DNA of 8,471 nucleotides from Actinomycetota bacterium (GCA_028696435.1 JAQVHC010000054.1:1-8471), one strand, 5' to 3'; shown: positions 1-6,802, counted from the stretch's first letter. Notes: a model not told the origin generated them from the letters alone. Translations and numbers: made by a program.

Positions 1-223
1 CTTCTTTTACTCTTTTTATGCCTTCCCTGATACCGGGCAGTTTCATAGGATTATGAAGATTTCCAAGAGAAGGATTTAGAAACAGGCTTACATCCTTTTC
101 TTCTATAACACCCCTTTTGGCAAGAAGTTCCAGTAAAATCGCACTGTAGCCAGTTTTTTTTAATAATTCCCGGCTGGCTTTATTATTATTCCTGCATATC
201 CATTTAGAAGGTAAACTATTCAT
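1..223 (-). CDS. recJ: Single-stranded-DNA-specific exonuclease RecJ, N-terminal fragment (3' end outside window)
   Basis: Reading the minus strand from the ATG at 223 gives 74 codons that stay open to the window edge. The peptide starts MNSLPSKWIC and continues with the pattern typical of the extreme N-terminus of RecJ: a Trp near the start, a leucine-rich helix (residues 28-35, ILLELLAK), then RGV, an acidic stretch, FLNPSL (48-53), and NPMKLPGI (58-65), matching the usual 'fl.P.l..l.dP..l.dm' layout. RecJ is a 5'-3' exonuclease on single-stranded DNA used in recombination and repair. The catalytic DHH motifs lie beyond this fragment, so activity cannot be judged. Position right after secF supports the call, since secD-secF-recJ is a common arrangement. 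A stop codon lies directly upstream in frame, so 223 is the only sensible start; the Shine-Dalgarno is poor (TGGAT 2-6 bases upstream). Family assignment rests on about 70 residues and is therefore probable rather than certain. Confidence 0.72.
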   Translation of the reverse strand, partial: MNSLPSKWICRNNNKASRELLKKTGYSAILLELLAKRGVIEEKDVSLFLNPSLGNLHNPMKLPGIREGIKRVKE

Positions 224-310
224 TTATCCATTTTAATAAAATAATAAATTTTAAAGAAAGACAAAAATATCCGTATTATGATAGCAATATTATAAAATAA
301 AATGGATAAA
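223..310. repeat. 13-bp perfect inverted repeat bracketing the secF-recJ gap
   Basis: TTTATCCATTTTA at 223-235 is the exact reverse complement of TAAAATGGATAAA at 298-310, with 62 bases between the arms. In the transcript the second arm covers the only ribosome-binding-like bases of recJ and the A of its AUG, so pairing could hide the recJ start. The arms are AT-rich, which raises the chance of coincidence. Confidence 0.55.
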
Positions 311-331
311 ACTTAATCTTTAGTTTTTTAT

Positions 332-1255
332 TTATTTTTTATATTTCGGAAATTTTTTGTTCCATACTGCAAGAAGCGGGCTCGCAATACATATAGAAGA
401 ATATGTTCCGGCTACGATACCAACTGTAAGCGCCAGTGCAAAGTCTTTAAGTGCTGTCGTTCCCATTATGAGAAGCAAAACAACTGGAAACAATGTGGTA
501 AGAGAAGTATTTATGGACCTTGATAGAATAGCATTTATTGAATCATTTAAAACCCTATCATATCCCAGTTTTCCCACCAGTGAAGTGTTTTCCCTTATTC
601 TGTCAAAAACAACAATAGTGTCATTCAGCGAATACCCCAGGATTGTAAGTATAGCTGCTATCGTTGATGTGTTAACCTCACGGTTTAAAATACAATAAAC
701 ACCAAGGGTTATCAGCACATCATGGACCAGTGCCAGGATTGCTGCAGCTCCAAATCTTATTTCAAATCTTATCCATACATAAATTAAAATACCTGCAATA
801 CTTATTGCAATTGCTATCAATGCATTCTTTACAAGAATGCTTCCAAAACCTGGTTCCACCGTTCTATCCTGAAGAGGCTGTCCTGTAATACCTATTTTTC
901 TATCGAGTAAATTTAAAATTTCATTCTTTTCCTCTGTACTTATAGACTCTCCCAGATTTTTAGCCTTTATTCTGATTATAAATTGATCAGAATTATCTTT
1001 TAGAACATCGGGTATAACCTTCTGTATTATTACGTTATCATATCCCAGCTCACCCATTATTTCTCTTATTTCTGCAGTATCTGTTGGCCTATCAAATTTT
1101 ACTTCAATTAAACTACCTCCAAGGAAATCTATTCCCAGATTAAATCCGCCATTTACTATAAAACCAATTATTCCTGCTGCAATTGCTACTATGGATATAG
1201 TAAACCATATTTTTCTTCTACCTATAAAGTCAAAGTTACGATTTCTAATTCTCAT
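332..1255 (-). CDS. secF: Protein translocase subunit SecF
   Basis: SecF pairs with SecD in the cytoplasmic membrane and uses proton flux to assist late steps of Sec-dependent export. The 307-residue product has the family's usual length and six-helix layout: TM1 at about 15-35, a periplasmic domain (36-138), then TM2 to TM6 from about 140 to 296. Family motifs are visible: GIDFLGGSLIEV (41-52), a conserved VEPGFG-type segment (133-138), GYSLNDTIVVFDRIREN (207-223) and SRSINTSLTT (245-254). I chose the ATG at 1255, four bases after the secD stop, rather than the in-frame TTG at 1270, because the only Shine-Dalgarno-like run (AGAGAGG, 1271-1277) directly abuts the TTG and would leave it no spacing. 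Spacing to the ATG is long (15 bases), so translation is probably coupled to termination of secD. The C-terminus is short and basic (KKFPKYKK). Confidence 0.95.
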   Translation of the reverse strand: MRIRNRNFDFIGRRKIWFTISIVAIAAGIIGFIVNGGFNLGIDFLGGSLIEVKFDRPTDTAEIREIMGELGYDNVIIQKVIPDVLKDNSDQFIIRIKAKNLGESISTEEKNEILNLLDRKIGITGQPLQDRTVEPGFGSILVKNALIAIAISIAGILIYVWIRFEIRFGAAAILALVHDVLITLGVYCILNREVNTSTIAAILTILGYSLNDTIVVFDRIRENTSLVGKLGYDRVLNDSINAILSRSINTSLTTLFPVVLLLIMGTTALKDFALALTVGIVAGTYSSICIASPLLAVWNKKFPKYKK

Positions 1256-1259
1256 AATA

Positions 1260-2885
1260 CTATATACCAACCTCTCTTCTTACACCCAGAAATCCAGGGG
1301 TATTTAATTTTGGTATTCCTGACATCAAAAATATTATAGACCTGTTAAATAGCAGACTTACTGTCATACTGATTATTACTCCCAGACTCAGCGTTACTGC
1401 AAAACCTTTTATTGGACCTGTACCAAATATATACAGCGCGCCTGCTGTAATCAAAGTGGTTACATTTGAATCAATAATTGTACTCAGAGCATGTTTAAAT
1501 CCGTCATTTATAGCAATCCTTGAAGATTTCCCTTTTATTATCTCTTCTTTTATTCTCTCAAAGATTATAACATTGGCATCCACAGCCATACCTATCGTTA
1601 ATATAATACCTGCGATTCCCGGTAGTGTAAGTACTGCGCCAATAGCAGAGATTGTGCCCCAGAATAATATGACATACACAATAAGGCCAATTGCTGAATA
1701 AATACCGAGACCCTTATAGTAAACAAGCATAAAAACAATTACCAGTATAAGACCTATAAGGCCGGCATAAAGACCTTTTACAAGAGAATCCATTCCAAGA
1801 GTCGGACCCACCATGCTGCTTTCTTCGATATGGAGGTCAATAGGGAATGCACCTGTCTGGAGTACAAGTTCAATATTTTTTGCTTCTTCAATACTCTCTA
1901 TTCCTGTAATTTCAGCTGCTCCATTAGTTATAGCTACCTTTATAACCGGTGCAGATTCAATTTCTTCATCAAGAACTATTGCAAGATTCTTTCCTATGTT
2001 TTCCGATGTAACTTCGGCAAATTTATTAACTGCTTCACCCTTAAAACTCAGAGCTACTCTTATATTTCCATAATTATCATAACCTGCAACTGCTTCTGCC
2101 AGTCCATCACCTGTAATAAGGACCGGACCTACCAGTGTTGCTATGCCTGATCTTGAATCTACAAGTATCTCACCGACTTCTTCTCCATTTTTTATCAGCA
2201 GCAATTCACGTGTATCAGGCTTATACTCCACCTTACCCATAATTTCTTCATCACTGTATTCAAAACTACCAGAGGAGCCGGCATTCTGTTCTTTGCCCTC
2301 TTCATTGTTACCCATGGATTCCTGTTCTTTTTGAGTTTGCTCTCTCTTTGTAACAATAAAAAGTTCGCCTGTTTCGGGTTCTGTTATTAGATTTCCTACA
2401 TACTGATTGTTATAATCTACCAGGAGAACTTCCTCTGCATCAGGATCAATTAATAGTTCACCTTTTTCATAATCAATGCCAACAGGTATTAGGGCATTTT
2501 CTTTCAGTGAAAAAAACATTCCGGTAACAAGCCTGAATTCAAGCTTTGCAGTCTTTCCTATTATTTCTTTTGCCGCATCCGGGTCCTTTACTCCAGGAAG
2601 CTGGACTACAATATTGTTAGATATATCTTTTGTAATCAGAGGTTCTGAAACCCCAAGTCTGTCTATTCTATCCCTGATTATACTAATAGTATGATCTATT
2701 TTTTCTGATGTTATTTCTTCCCCTCTTTTTTCGACCGGCTTCAAAACAATCTGGGTGCCGCCTTTTAGATCCAGCCCCAGATTAATAGAATTTGCGACAG
2801 AATCTCTAAATATATAGTAAAAACTTACCCCTATTAATATTATAAAAATTATAATAATAGAAATATTTACCTTTTTATTTCTCAT
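1260..2885 (-). CDS. secD: Protein translocase subunit SecD with an extended periplasmic domain
   Basis: SecD forms the SecDF membrane complex that helps pull exported proteins through SecYEG. Of 541 residues, TM1 is at 8-26, followed by the hallmark LGLDLKGGTQIVL (36-48), the P1 head (about 50-350) with NLAIVLDEEIESAPVI (300-315), and five C-terminal helices from 372 to 520 with GMAVDANVIIFERIKEE (432-448) and the D/N-rich IDSNVTTLITAGAL (471-484). Separate SecD proteins of low-GC bacteria are usually shorter, about 400-450 residues; the excess here lies between KTAKLEFRLV (111-120) and the PVLITGDGL segment (254-262). That insert holds two similar stretches of about 35 residues (144-178 and 219-252) joined by a Gln/Glu/Gly/Ser-rich linker (181-210). 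The start is ATG 2885; a stop lies in frame upstream and no Shine-Dalgarno is visible, so reinitiation after yajC (36 bases away) is likely. It ends 4 bases before the chosen secF start. Confidence 0.95.
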   Translation of the reverse strand: MRNKKVNISIIIIFIILIGVSFYYIFRDSVANSINLGLDLKGGTQIVLKPVEKRGEEITSEKIDHTISIIRDRIDRLGVSEPLITKDISNNIVVQLPGVKDPDAAKEIIGKTAKLEFRLVTGMFFSLKENALIPVGIDYEKGELLIDPDAEEVLLVDYNNQYVGNLITEPETGELFIVTKREQTQKEQESMGNNEEGKEQNAGSSGSFEYSDEEIMGKVEYKPDTRELLLIKNGEEVGEILVDSRSGIATLVGPVLITGDGLAEAVAGYDNYGNIRVALSFKGEAVNKFAEVTSENIGKNLAIVLDEEIESAPVIKVAITNGAAEITGIESIEEAKNIELVLQTGAFPIDLHIEESSMVGPTLGMDSLVKGLYAGLIGLILVIVFMLVYYKGLGIYSAIGLIVYVILFWGTISAIGAVLTLPGIAGIILTIGMAVDANVIIFERIKEEIIKGKSSRIAINDGFKHALSTIIDSNVTTLITAGALYIFGTGPIKGFAVTLSLGVIISMTVSLLFNRSIIFLMSGIPKLNTPGFLGVRREVGI

Positions 2886-2903
2886 ATTTTCTATTACATT
2901 ACT

Positions 2904-2919
2904 ATTTATTTATTTATTT
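2904..2919. repeat. Tetranucleotide tract (ATTT)x4 between yajC and secD
   Basis: Four perfect ATTT units (AAAT on the transcribed strand) fill almost half of the 36-base gap, starting two bases after the yajC stop. Slippage here would alter the yajC-secD distance but no coding frame. Confidence 0.8.
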
Positions 2920-2921
2920 TC

Positions 2922-3347
2922 TTACTTTTTGCTTTCCTGCTGTTGACTTATTTTTTTTGCAATAGCACTTTTACTTATTTTTACATCAACGCCGCTTGCA
3001 ATTGTTATTATTACCACGTCATCGCGAACATCTTTAACCCTTCCATGGAAGCCACCTATTGTTACTATCTCGTCCCCTCTCTGTAATCCCGAGAGTAATT
3101 CCTGGGTTTCCTTATTTCTCTTACGCTGTGGCCATATTAGAAGGAAATAAAACGCTACTAAAATAACTGCAAGCCACACCCATACCATCCAGCCCCCTGA
3201 ACCGGTTGCAGTGGTAGCGGCTTCTTCAGCTCCTGTAGCTGCGCCCCCTTCTTCTGTGGGTACAGTACATGCGATACTTAATAAACCAACGCTTACTATC
3301 AGCATACATATTACTAATATACTGATTGTTCTTTTTTTTAGATTCAT
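2922..3347 (-). CDS. yajC: YajC, Sec translocase accessory subunit, with a lipoprotein-type N-terminus
   Basis: YajC is a small single-span membrane protein associated with SecDF. The core is clear in the 141-residue product: a transmembrane helix (about 53-72) ending in the family's FLLIWPQRKRNKE (68-80), then the cytoplasmic domain with QRGDEIVTIGGFHGRV (89-104) and the DVVIITIASGVDVKISKSAI stretch (110-129). Before this core lies an extra N-terminus: basic MNLKKR, a hydrophobic helix (8-25), LLSIAC with Cys27 fitting a lipobox, and an Ala/Thr/Glu/Gly-rich linker (31-52). Lipidation at Cys27 would put the linker outside and the C-terminal domain inside, which agrees with the known YajC topology and with the basic residues after the helix. 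I start at ATG 3347, five bases after GAGG in AAAGAGGTG (3351-3359); the alternative GTG at 3353 overlaps that site. secD follows after 36 bases. Confidence 0.92.
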   Translation of the reverse strand: MNLKKRTISILVICMLIVSVGLLSIACTVPTEEGGAATGAEEAATTATGSGGWMVWVWLAVILVAFYFLLIWPQRKRNKETQELLSGLQRGDEIVTIGGFHGRVKDVRDDVVIITIASGVDVKISKSAIAKKISQQQESKK

Positions 3348-3350
3348 ATG

Positions 3351-3359
3351 CACCTCTTT
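3351..3359 (-). promoter_or_regulatory. Ribosome binding site of yajC (decides the start)
   Basis: AAAGAGGTG on the minus strand ends three bases before the ATG at 3347, with GAGG five bases away. It overlaps the upstream in-frame GTG (3351-3353), which excludes that codon as the start. Confidence 0.75.
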
Positions 3360-3390
3360 AAAATAATCTTTTTAAAAGCCAAATATCACT

Positions 3391-3418
3391 ATTATTAACT
3401 TTTTTAAAAATTTTGCAA
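3391..3418 (-). promoter_or_regulatory. Weak candidate promoter upstream of yajC
   Basis: On the minus strand TTGCAA (3418-3413) and AATAAT (3396-3391) are separated by 16 bases, matching 4/6 and 5/6 of the sigma-70 consensus, inside the 138-base gap after tgt. It would give a leader of about 35-40 bases. In DNA this AT-rich such matches arise easily, so this is only a candidate for a start of the yajC-secD-secF segment. Confidence 0.25.
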
Positions 3419-3485
3419 ATTAATGTCTGATTTTGTTTCATTATTATTAAGATTTATTATGATTATTGCCAGTTTATTATCATTA

Positions 3486-4610
3486 TTATTTATCATTATT
3501 GTAATTATTTAAAAAATTTTTTTTATAATTAGTAAAATTATCTGACAGTATTGCCTCTCTGGCCCCAGTAACTATACTAAAAATAAAATGAAGATTATGA
3601 ATTGTAAGTAAAATGCTGGAAAGTATCTCATTACTTCTAAACAGGTGCCTCAGATAAGATCTTGTATAATTTTTGCATGTATAGCAATCACACGTTTTAT
3701 CGAGAGGAGTATAGTCAAAGGTATATTTTTTATTTTTTATATTAACTTTCCCTTCTGCAGTAAAAGCACTCCCATTTCTGGCAATTCTTGTCGGCATAAC
3801 ACAATCAAACATATCCACACCGCTATCTATGGCTTCGATTATACCTTCAGGGTCTCCCAGCCCCATAAAATATACAGGTCTACTATTATCTAAAAATCTC
3901 ATAGTGTAGTTTAAAATATCAATGGTCTGCTCTTTTTCTTCACCTACACTCAATCCCCCTATTGCTATACCGTCAAAAGCCATATTAGATATTGATTGTG
4001 CACAGAATTTTCTTAAACTTTTTATAAATCCTCCCTGTACTATGCCAAACATCTTTGTTTCACTGTTATAATTTATTTCTTTTTTTGTTTTTAATGATAT
4101 TTCCGCCCATTCTATGGTTCTTTTTGCTGCATCAAGAGTATAATCATAATCCTTATTAAAAGGAATGCATTCATCAAGTACCATAATTATATCCGATCCC
4201 AGCCGGTACTGCATTTTTACTACATCTTCGGGAGTAAAGAAATGGTTTGAACCATCTATTATTGATTTGAATTCTACTCCGCTGTCAGTTACTTTTCTTA
4301 TCTTGCCCAGACTGAAAACCTGGAATCCGCCACTGTCTGTTAATATACTTCTTTTCCAGTTCATAAATTTATGAAGCCCTCCTGCTTTTTCAATAACATC
4401 AATTCCCGGTTGCAGGTAAAGGTGGTATAAATTAGCAAGTATAATTTCACACCCTTCTTCATAAAGCTGTTCATTTGTGATTGCTTTTACCGTTGCCTTT
4501 GTTCCTACCGGCATAAAAACTGGTGTTTTTACCTGTCCTGTCTTTGTTGTTAAAACTCCAGCTCTTGCAGAAGAATTTTTATCCTTATTTAAAACTTGAA
4601 AAAAAGCCAT
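3486..4610 (-). CDS. tgt: Queuine/preQ1 tRNA-guanine transglycosylase
   Basis: Tgt swaps guanine at position 34 of GUN-anticodon tRNAs for preQ1, the first tRNA-bound step of queuosine synthesis in bacteria. The 374-residue product (from ATG 4610) covers the whole family. Near the N-terminus are ARAGVLTT and TPVFMPVGTKATVKAI; DSGGFQVFSLGKIRK starts at Asp92, the general acid/base; GIVQGG is at 190-195 and GGLSVGE at 218-224; FDCVMPTRIARNG carries the nucleophile Asp269. The zinc site is complete: Cys307, Cys309, Cys312 and His338. Start choice: TTG 4619 is also in frame but neither codon has a visible Shine-Dalgarno; ATG is preferred and MAFFQVL fits the usual beginning. The C-terminal tail (NNYNNDK) is Asn-rich, encoded in an AT-rich repeat-like stretch. 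In most genomes with this cluster tgt directly follows queA; here two genes intervene. Confidence 0.96.
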   Translation of the reverse strand: MAFFQVLNKDKNSSARAGVLTTKTGQVKTPVFMPVGTKATVKAITNEQLYEEGCEIILANLYHLYLQPGIDVIEKAGGLHKFMNWKRSILTDSGGFQVFSLGKIRKVTDSGVEFKSIIDGSNHFFTPEDVVKMQYRLGSDIIMVLDECIPFNKDYDYTLDAAKRTIEWAEISLKTKKEINYNSETKMFGIVQGGFIKSLRKFCAQSISNMAFDGIAIGGLSVGEEKEQTIDILNYTMRFLDNSRPVYFMGLGDPEGIIEAIDSGVDMFDCVMPTRIARNGSAFTAEGKVNIKNKKYTFDYTPLDKTCDCYTCKNYTRSYLRHLFRSNEILSSILLTIHNLHFIFSIVTGAREAILSDNFTNYKKNFLNNYNNDK

Positions 4611-4733
4611 ACTGCACAAAAAATATTAAATCTGATTATTTTCCCGGTTTTTTATTACTTACCTGATTTTTATAATCTGCTTTTTCTATTTTCTAATCCC
4701 GTCTTATTTCCTGTCTGATTATTTATTCTATCT

Positions 4734-6710
4734 TTAATTCTGCCTCACCTTTAATTCTACCCTGATTGATTTATCAAGCTTCTCTTCTGATTCCAGCCTC
4801 TTTTCAGCTTCCTTCAAAATCGTAAGGAGCATTTCAGTGTAAGACATACTTTTAATTGCAGCCATTTTTGCCAGATGTCCATCCCAGCACCACCCCGGAT
4901 TTGGATTGACTTCCAGTAATTTTGGCTCACCTTTAGATGTGAGCCTCCAGTCCATTCTTGCATAGTCTTTACATCCGAGTCTTTCATATAATTTTAGCGA
5001 ACAATCAATAATAAATCTCTCTGTATCCGCAGGCAAAACAGCCGGTATTGATTTTATTTTCCAGTAAGGTGAATCCTGCAGCCATTTTGCTTCATAACCA
5101 CATATCCTGGGAAGCCCATCAGGCAATTCAGAGTAATCTTCTTCAATTACAGGTAAAACCATATAAGAATCAGGAAAATTTCCTATTATCCCAACACTCA
5201 AATCTTTTCCCGGAAGGAATTCCTCAATTAATATTGGTTTATCATAGCCCAGTTTGTCTCTTATTTCAGAAATTACACTTATTATTTTTTCAATGCTGTA
5301 AACTACATTTCTCCGGCTTATCCCAAAACTTGAATCTCCAAAATTTGGTTTGATTATCATCGGAAATTCAAACGGTACCTCAAATGAAATATCTCCTGGC
5401 TTTACAAAAATTGCACGTGGAGTCGGTATCCCCATTTCCTCTGCAACACCTCTTACAAGTGATTTATCGTAACAATATGCCAGACACTGCGGACCTGAAC
5501 CTGTGTATGGAATGCCAAGGGTTTCGAGCAGCGCAGGCACATGGAGTTCTTTGCGTGCGTCATTAAAATATCCTTCATCGCAGAGATTAAATACAAAATC
5601 AATTTTTCTCTTTTCCTGCATTTTAATAAGTTCTTTTATCATAACTTCATGATTATCAAGATAGTAGAATTTGTAATCACAATTTCTTTCAATTTCTCTT
5701 AAAGAATCTTTAAGTCTGTCAATAGTATAAAAGTCATCTTCATCAAATACATAGAAGGGTTTTAAAATATCAACTTTATTCGGGTCACCAAGTAAAACTA
5801 CTACATTTTTTAACTGCTGTTTTTTTATTTTTACTGGCGACCAATCTTTTCTGGCAACAGCTGATACGATTATCCTCTTTTCAGTCATTCCAAGATCCTG
5901 ATTTCTTCTTGAATCAGTAGTTATTGTTCCATGAGAGATAATATTACTGAATCCAGCTTTTTTTAAAAATTCAATTATCTCTTCCTGCGTATAAAGTCTT
6001 TCAGCATAAAACTGATCAGCTATAACTCCTTTATCAATATTACTTATTATTTCCCTGGAAATAAGCCGTGTCTTATCAAGTGATAATGAACGCTCTCTGC
6101 ATACAAAATGCTTTTTATCTATCCATTCCCATGAACGTGATTTAATATTTTCCCTGGTATACTCTCCATCAGACAGGTCAATCAAAAACCGCCCCCATGG
6201 CTTTAATACCCTTAATACTTCTCTAAGTACTGTCATATCATCTTTAGCTGTTTCAAAATATCCAAAGCTATTGCCAAGGATCATTACTACATCAAATGTG
6301 TCACTGGCATAAGGCAATCTCCTTACATCACCCTCCCTGAATTTAATAGATGAACTTTCTTTCTTTGCTTTTTGAATCAGGTAATGTGACCTGTCCAGCC
6401 CTTCTACATGTTTGAATCCTCTATTTGCCAGTTCAATACAGTGTCGTCCCTGCCCGCAACAGAGATCCAGTATCCTGTCTTCCGGGGATAAACTGAGAAT
6501 TTTTGCAAATAAATCAATTTCTTTTCTTGTTATTTCTCTATCACCCACGACATCGCCGTCGGTTTTTAAATATGTTGAATTAAAAATAGTTTTCCACCAA
6601 TCAGGTTTTAAATATTCTTCAAGGTTGTTTATTGGTCCAAGTTTTTTCCTGGAGGAATTTGAATTTATTCCTTTTAGGGCAGATTCACAATCTGGAGAAC
6701 CTTCTTTCAT
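4734..6710 (-). CDS. Fusion protein: SAM-dependent methyltransferase + D-Ala-D-Ala-ligase-like ATP-grasp enzyme
   Basis: One uninterrupted 658-codon frame joins two enzymes. Residues about 36-288 are a class I methyltransferase: motif I ILDLCCGQGRH (80-90), GLDRSHYLI (104-112) at the second strand, EGDVRRLPYASDTFDVV (126-142), and LREVLRVLKPWGRFLIDL (162-179). A short basic linker (288-300) leads to an ATP-grasp ligase: an N-domain with LLETLGIPYTGSGP (394-407), DKSLVR (415-420), the lysine-bearing strand PMIIKPNFGDSSFGIS (450-465), ILIEEFLPGKDLSVGIIGN (493-511), and the metal-binding end with Asp587, Glu600 and Asn602 in LLEVNPNPGW. ATP-grasp enzymes of this type join a carboxylate to an amine through an acyl phosphate; the N-domain lacks the Glu-containing start of true D-Ala-D-Ala ligases, so the substrate is probably not D-alanine. 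Both halves keep their key motifs and look active. No signal peptide is seen, so it is likely cytoplasmic. The likely role, inferred only, is ligation plus methylation of a small amino-acid-like or peptide product. It starts at ATG 6710 behind GGGGAG. Confidence 0.88.
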   Translation of the reverse strand: MKEGSPDCESALKGINSNSSRKKLGPINNLEEYLKPDWWKTIFNSTYLKTDGDVVGDREITRKEIDLFAKILSLSPEDRILDLCCGQGRHCIELANRGFKHVEGLDRSHYLIQKAKKESSSIKFREGDVRRLPYASDTFDVVMILGNSFGYFETAKDDMTVLREVLRVLKPWGRFLIDLSDGEYTRENIKSRSWEWIDKKHFVCRERSLSLDKTRLISREIISNIDKGVIADQFYAERLYTQEEIIEFLKKAGFSNIISHGTITTDSRRNQDLGMTEKRIIVSAVARKDWSPVKIKKQQLKNVVVLLGDPNKVDILKPFYVFDEDDFYTIDRLKDSLREIERNCDYKFYYLDNHEVMIKELIKMQEKRKIDFVFNLCDEGYFNDARKELHVPALLETLGIPYTGSGPQCLAYCYDKSLVRGVAEEMGIPTPRAIFVKPGDISFEVPFEFPMIIKPNFGDSSFGISRRNVVYSIEKIISVISEIRDKLGYDKPILIEEFLPGKDLSVGIIGNFPDSYMVLPVIEEDYSELPDGLPRICGYEAKWLQDSPYWKIKSIPAVLPADTERFIIDCSLKLYERLGCKDYARMDWRLTSKGEPKLLEVNPNPGWCWDGHLAKMAAIKSMSYTEMLLTILKEAEKRLESEEKLDKSIRVELKVRQN

Positions 6711-6721
6711 TTATCTTATCA

Positions 6722-6729
6722 CTCCCCTT
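6722..6729 (-). promoter_or_regulatory. Ribosome binding site of the methyltransferase-ATP-grasp gene
   Basis: AAGGGGAG on the minus strand lies 11 bases before the ATG at 6710. The match is good though the spacing is on the long side; no better start exists downstream before the conserved methyltransferase region. Confidence 0.65.
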
Positions 6730-6772
6730 TTAATTGCTTTTTAATAATTACTTTTTAATTATAATTATATTT

Positions 6773-6802
6773 TTTATACCTGTTATTATGCCTTAATAAC
6801 AA
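6773..6802 (-). promoter_or_regulatory. Candidate promoter of the methyltransferase-ATP-grasp gene
   Basis: On the minus strand TTGTTA (6802-6797; 4/6 of the -35 consensus) and TATAAA (6778-6773; 5/6 of the -10 consensus) are 18 bases apart, in the 209-base gap after the UPF0316 gene. The predicted start near 6766 gives a leader of about 55 bases to the ATG. It is the best-spaced promoter candidate in the window, and it coincides with a perfect dyad. The AT-rich setting keeps confidence moderate. Confidence 0.4.
6781..6801. promoter_or_regulatory. 8-5-8 dyad symmetry, possible operator
   Basis: TGTTATTA (6781-6788) and TAATAACA (6794-6801) are perfect reverse complements around five bases. 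The dyad overlaps most of the candidate -35 box and fills the spacer, the usual place for a repressor site. It is not followed by a U-run on the minus strand, so it does not look like a terminator. The rest of the 6711-6919 gap is AT-rich with no gene I can support. Confidence 0.4.

Noticed and set aside
1268..1270. TTG start for secF giving a 312-residue product
   Set aside because: The Shine-Dalgarno-like run directly abuts it, leaving no spacing, and the ATG at 1255 gives the normal SecF N-terminus.
3440..3510. ATTATT/ATCATT-rich stretch at the tgt 3' end, considered as a repeat array
   Set aside because: Units are irregular and it partly encodes the Asn-rich Tgt tail; simple AT-rich composition explains it.
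4617..4619. TTG start for tgt
   Set aside because: No ribosome site supports it, and the ATG three codons later begins where the family normally begins.
4631..4723. Ten-base direct repeat TCTGATTATT (4631-4640 and 4714-4723) in the gap before tgt
   Set aside because: Short, AT-rich and not linked to any promoter or paired structure that I could find.
6781..6801. The 8-5-8 dyad as an intrinsic terminator of the UPF0316 gene
   Set aside because: The stem is AT-rich and no U-run follows on the minus strand; on the plus strand a T-run begins only about 13 bases later and there is no plus-strand gene to terminate.
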